A stretch of 64,000 nt of DNA from Collimonas fungivorans Ter331 (GTDB lineage: Bacteria > Pseudomonadota > Gammaproteobacteria > Burkholderiales > Burkholderiaceae_D): NCBI RefSeq assembly GCF_000221045.1, contig NC_015856.1, positions 1,054,001-1,118,000 on the forward strand, read 5' to 3'. Below the pieces are notes generated by a model. That model did no database searches, was not told the origin of the DNA, and saw nothing but the letters and a program-made list of their open reading frames with translations. Both the position numbers and the translations under genes were made by a program. Shown in pieces: positions 62,671 through 64,000 of the stretch (its first letter is position 1; each line of letters starts with the position of its first letter).

Positions 62671-63882
62671 ATGCGTATCAGTACCCAGTCGTTTTATGAC
62701 CAAAGCCTGTCCGCGATGGGCTCCCAGCAAACCAGCCTGTTGCGTGTGCAACAGCAGATAGGTGCCATGTCAAAAATCCTGACGCCGTCCGATGATCCGC
62801 TGGGCGCGACCCGAGCGCTGAGCGCATCGCAATCGATTTCCCTCAACGACCAGTATTCGACCAGCCGCGCCCAGGCGTCGCGCACGCTGGGCCTGGAAGA
62901 CAATGCGCTGCAAAGCGTCACCACGCTACTGCAAAATATCAAAGGGCTGGTGGTGCAAGCCGGCAACGGCACCATGACCGATGCCGACCGCGCATCGATC
63001 GCCACCACCTTGCAAAGCAATTACGACCAGCTGCTGGGCCTGGCGAATACCGACGACGGCAACGGCCAGTTCCTGTTTGCCGGTTTCAAGAGCGGCAGTG
63101 CGCCTTTTGTGCAGCAGAACGGCGGCGGCGTGCAATATGTCGGCGACCAGGGCCAGCAGCTGCTGCAGGTCGATATCTCGCGGCAAATGGCAGGCACCGA
63201 CGACGGCCGCAGCATTTTCCAGACTGCGCAGAACAGCTCCGGTTATGTAGCGACTTCTGCTGCCGCCAACAGCGGCGACGGCGTATATGGCGCCACCTCG
63301 GTGATCGACGCCACCAATCCCGATTTCGGCAAGAATTTCTCCATCAGCTTTACCTCGGCCACCACGTTCAGCGTGACCAATTCGGATACGCCGCCGGTGG
63401 CGACGACGGGCACTTACACATCCGGTTCGCCGATCCAGTTTGGCGGCCTGCAAATCGTCTTGACCGGCGCCCCCGCCAGCGGCGACAGCTTCAACGTCAA
63501 CACCGCAAAGAACGCCAATCCCGACATGTTCGGCGCGCTCAGCGACCTGATCGGCGCGCTCAAGACGCCGGTAGATAACGGCACCCTGGCCGCCAAGGCG
63601 CAATTGCAGAATTCCCTGAGCACGGCGAACGTCAAGCTGTCCAACTCTCTCGACAATGTATTGACGGTGCGCTCTTCGGTAGGCTCGCGCATGCAGGAGC
63701 TCGATACTCTCAACACCAATGGCGACGCCCGCAACCTGTCGGACAAGAGTTATCTGTCGGATATCCAGGACCTGGATTACACCAGTGCGATTACCGAACT
63801 GTACCAGCGGCAGATGGCGTTGCAGGCGACCCAGCAGACCTTTGTCCAGATCCGCAAGATTTCGCTGTTGAATTACCTGTAA
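62671..63882 (+). CDS. flgL: Flagellar hook-associated protein 3 (FlgL)
   Basis: 403 residues: MRISTQSFYDQSLSAMGSQQTSLLRVQQQIGAMSKILTPSDDPLGATRALSASQSISLNDQY and the C-terminal SYLSDIQDLDYTSAITELYQRQMALQATQQTFVQIRKISLLNYL match FlgL. It is the second junction protein. Its leader contains a duplicated AAGTCAAGGAAAACA. Confidence 0.96.
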   Translation: MRISTQSFYDQSLSAMGSQQTSLLRVQQQIGAMSKILTPSDDPLGATRALSASQSISLNDQYSTSRAQASRTLGLEDNALQSVTTLLQNIKGLVVQAGNGTMTDADRASIATTLQSNYDQLLGLANTDDGNGQFLFAGFKSGSAPFVQQNGGGVQYVGDQGQQLLQVDISRQMAGTDDGRSIFQTAQNSSGYVATSAAANSGDGVYGATSVIDATNPDFGKNFSISFTSATTFSVTNSDTPPVATTGTYTSGSPIQFGGLQIVLTGAPASGDSFNVNTAKNANPDMFGALSDLIGALKTPVDNGTLAAKAQLQNSLSTANVKLSNSLDNVLTVRSSVGSRMQELDTLNTNGDARNLSDKSYLSDIQDLDYTSAITELYQRQMALQATQQTFVQIRKISLLNYL

Positions 63883-63897
63883 GTCTTTCCGCCAGGA

Positions 63898-64000
63898 TTA
63901 AAAGACCTTGATTTTCAATTGAAAGGACAGGGCGCCGTACAGCCTGTCTTTATAACTGGGAATCACCGCCAGGTTCAAGCCGACGTTCTTGTATTCGTAG
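63898..64000 (-). CDS. C-terminal end of an outer-membrane beta-barrel-like protein (5' part outside window)
   Basis: The frame ends at a TAA at 63898-63900 and reads YEYKNVGLNLAVIPSYKDRL then YGALSFQLKIKVF. Alternating hydrophobic residues and a terminal Phe are the C-terminal signature of outer-membrane barrels; the ending resembles lipid A-modifying barrels such as PagP/PagL, but the fragment is too short to decide. It is convergent with flgL, 15 bases away. Confidence 0.5.
   Translation of the reverse strand, partial: YEYKNVGLNLAVIPSYKDRLYGALSFQLKIKVF

Noticed and set aside
1-64000. CRISPR arrays, rRNA genes, complete insertion sequences, integrases
   Set aside because: No regularly spaced repeats, rRNA-like sequence, terminal inverted repeats with transposase, or recombinase motifs were found.

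Overview
The window looks like a chromosomal segment of a motile betaproteobacterium of the Burkholderiales, most likely Oxalobacteraceae close to Collimonas or Herbaspirillum. The grounds are the zapB-like/zapA/6S RNA cluster, an E. coli-type gshA, a holC-DUF2486 pair, three tandem LIV-type binding proteins, a polB-type DNA polymerase II, and the order cheR-cheD-cheB-cheY-cheZ-flhB-flhA-flhF-flhG-fliA followed by flgNMA / flgBCDEFGHIJKL. The genus is inference; no 16S or other marker is present.

Layout. 1-7.5 kb: housekeeping genes: a partial beta-propeller lactonase, a GST, a FUSC membrane protein, a zapB-like gene (probably leaderless), zapA, 6S RNA with promoter and terminator, an EVE-domain protein, malonyl-CoA synthetase, lgt, a LysR regulator, a Trp-rich small membrane protein and a cytochrome c. 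7.6-13.8 kb: three paralogous periplasmic LIV-type binding proteins, each with its own terminator and the same 12-base motif upstream, then an Lrp-type regulator and D-amino acid dehydrogenase. 13.9-20.5 kb: DUF2486, holC, a glutaredoxin-like protein, oligopeptidase A, folD and gshA. 20.5-24.4 kb: an azoreductase/acetyltransferase/NAD(P)-binding/AhpD-like operon divergent from a MocR-type regulator. 24.5-31.5 kb: an accessory region with a very GC-rich M14 carboxypeptidase, then AT-richer orphan genes, one interrupted gene and scattered short degenerate repeats. 31.5-35.3 kb: DNA polymerase II, a decayed fragment of gshA, and the ohrR/ohr peroxide module with matching palindromes before both genes.

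35.3-64 kb is a motility block: two divergent chemoreceptors, cheRDBYZ, flhBAF, an flhG-like gene, fliA, flhE, then flgN-flgM-flgA leftward and a small HTH gene plus flgBCDEFGHIJKL rightward. Sigma-28 promoters with exact 11-base spacers stand before flgM and flgK. The window ends in the 3' end of an outer-membrane-barrel-like gene.

The most striking observation is in flhF. The product is about 796 residues; after a normal FlhF GTPase (to about residue 385) come about 390 residues that, by eye, follow the whole length of a Tn5/IS50-type (IS4-family) DDE transposase. The first catalytic Asp is replaced by Gly (G492), the second is kept (D565), and the Glu is replaced by Asp (D684) with the Lys seven residues later kept (K691). 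It reads as an old transposase fused in frame to a flagellar-placement GTPase and kept as one open frame. The adjacent FlhG-like protein has lost both lysines of its deviant Walker A motif, so the whole FlhF/FlhG pair looks rebuilt in this lineage. I had no search tools; family calls come from recognised motifs and order.
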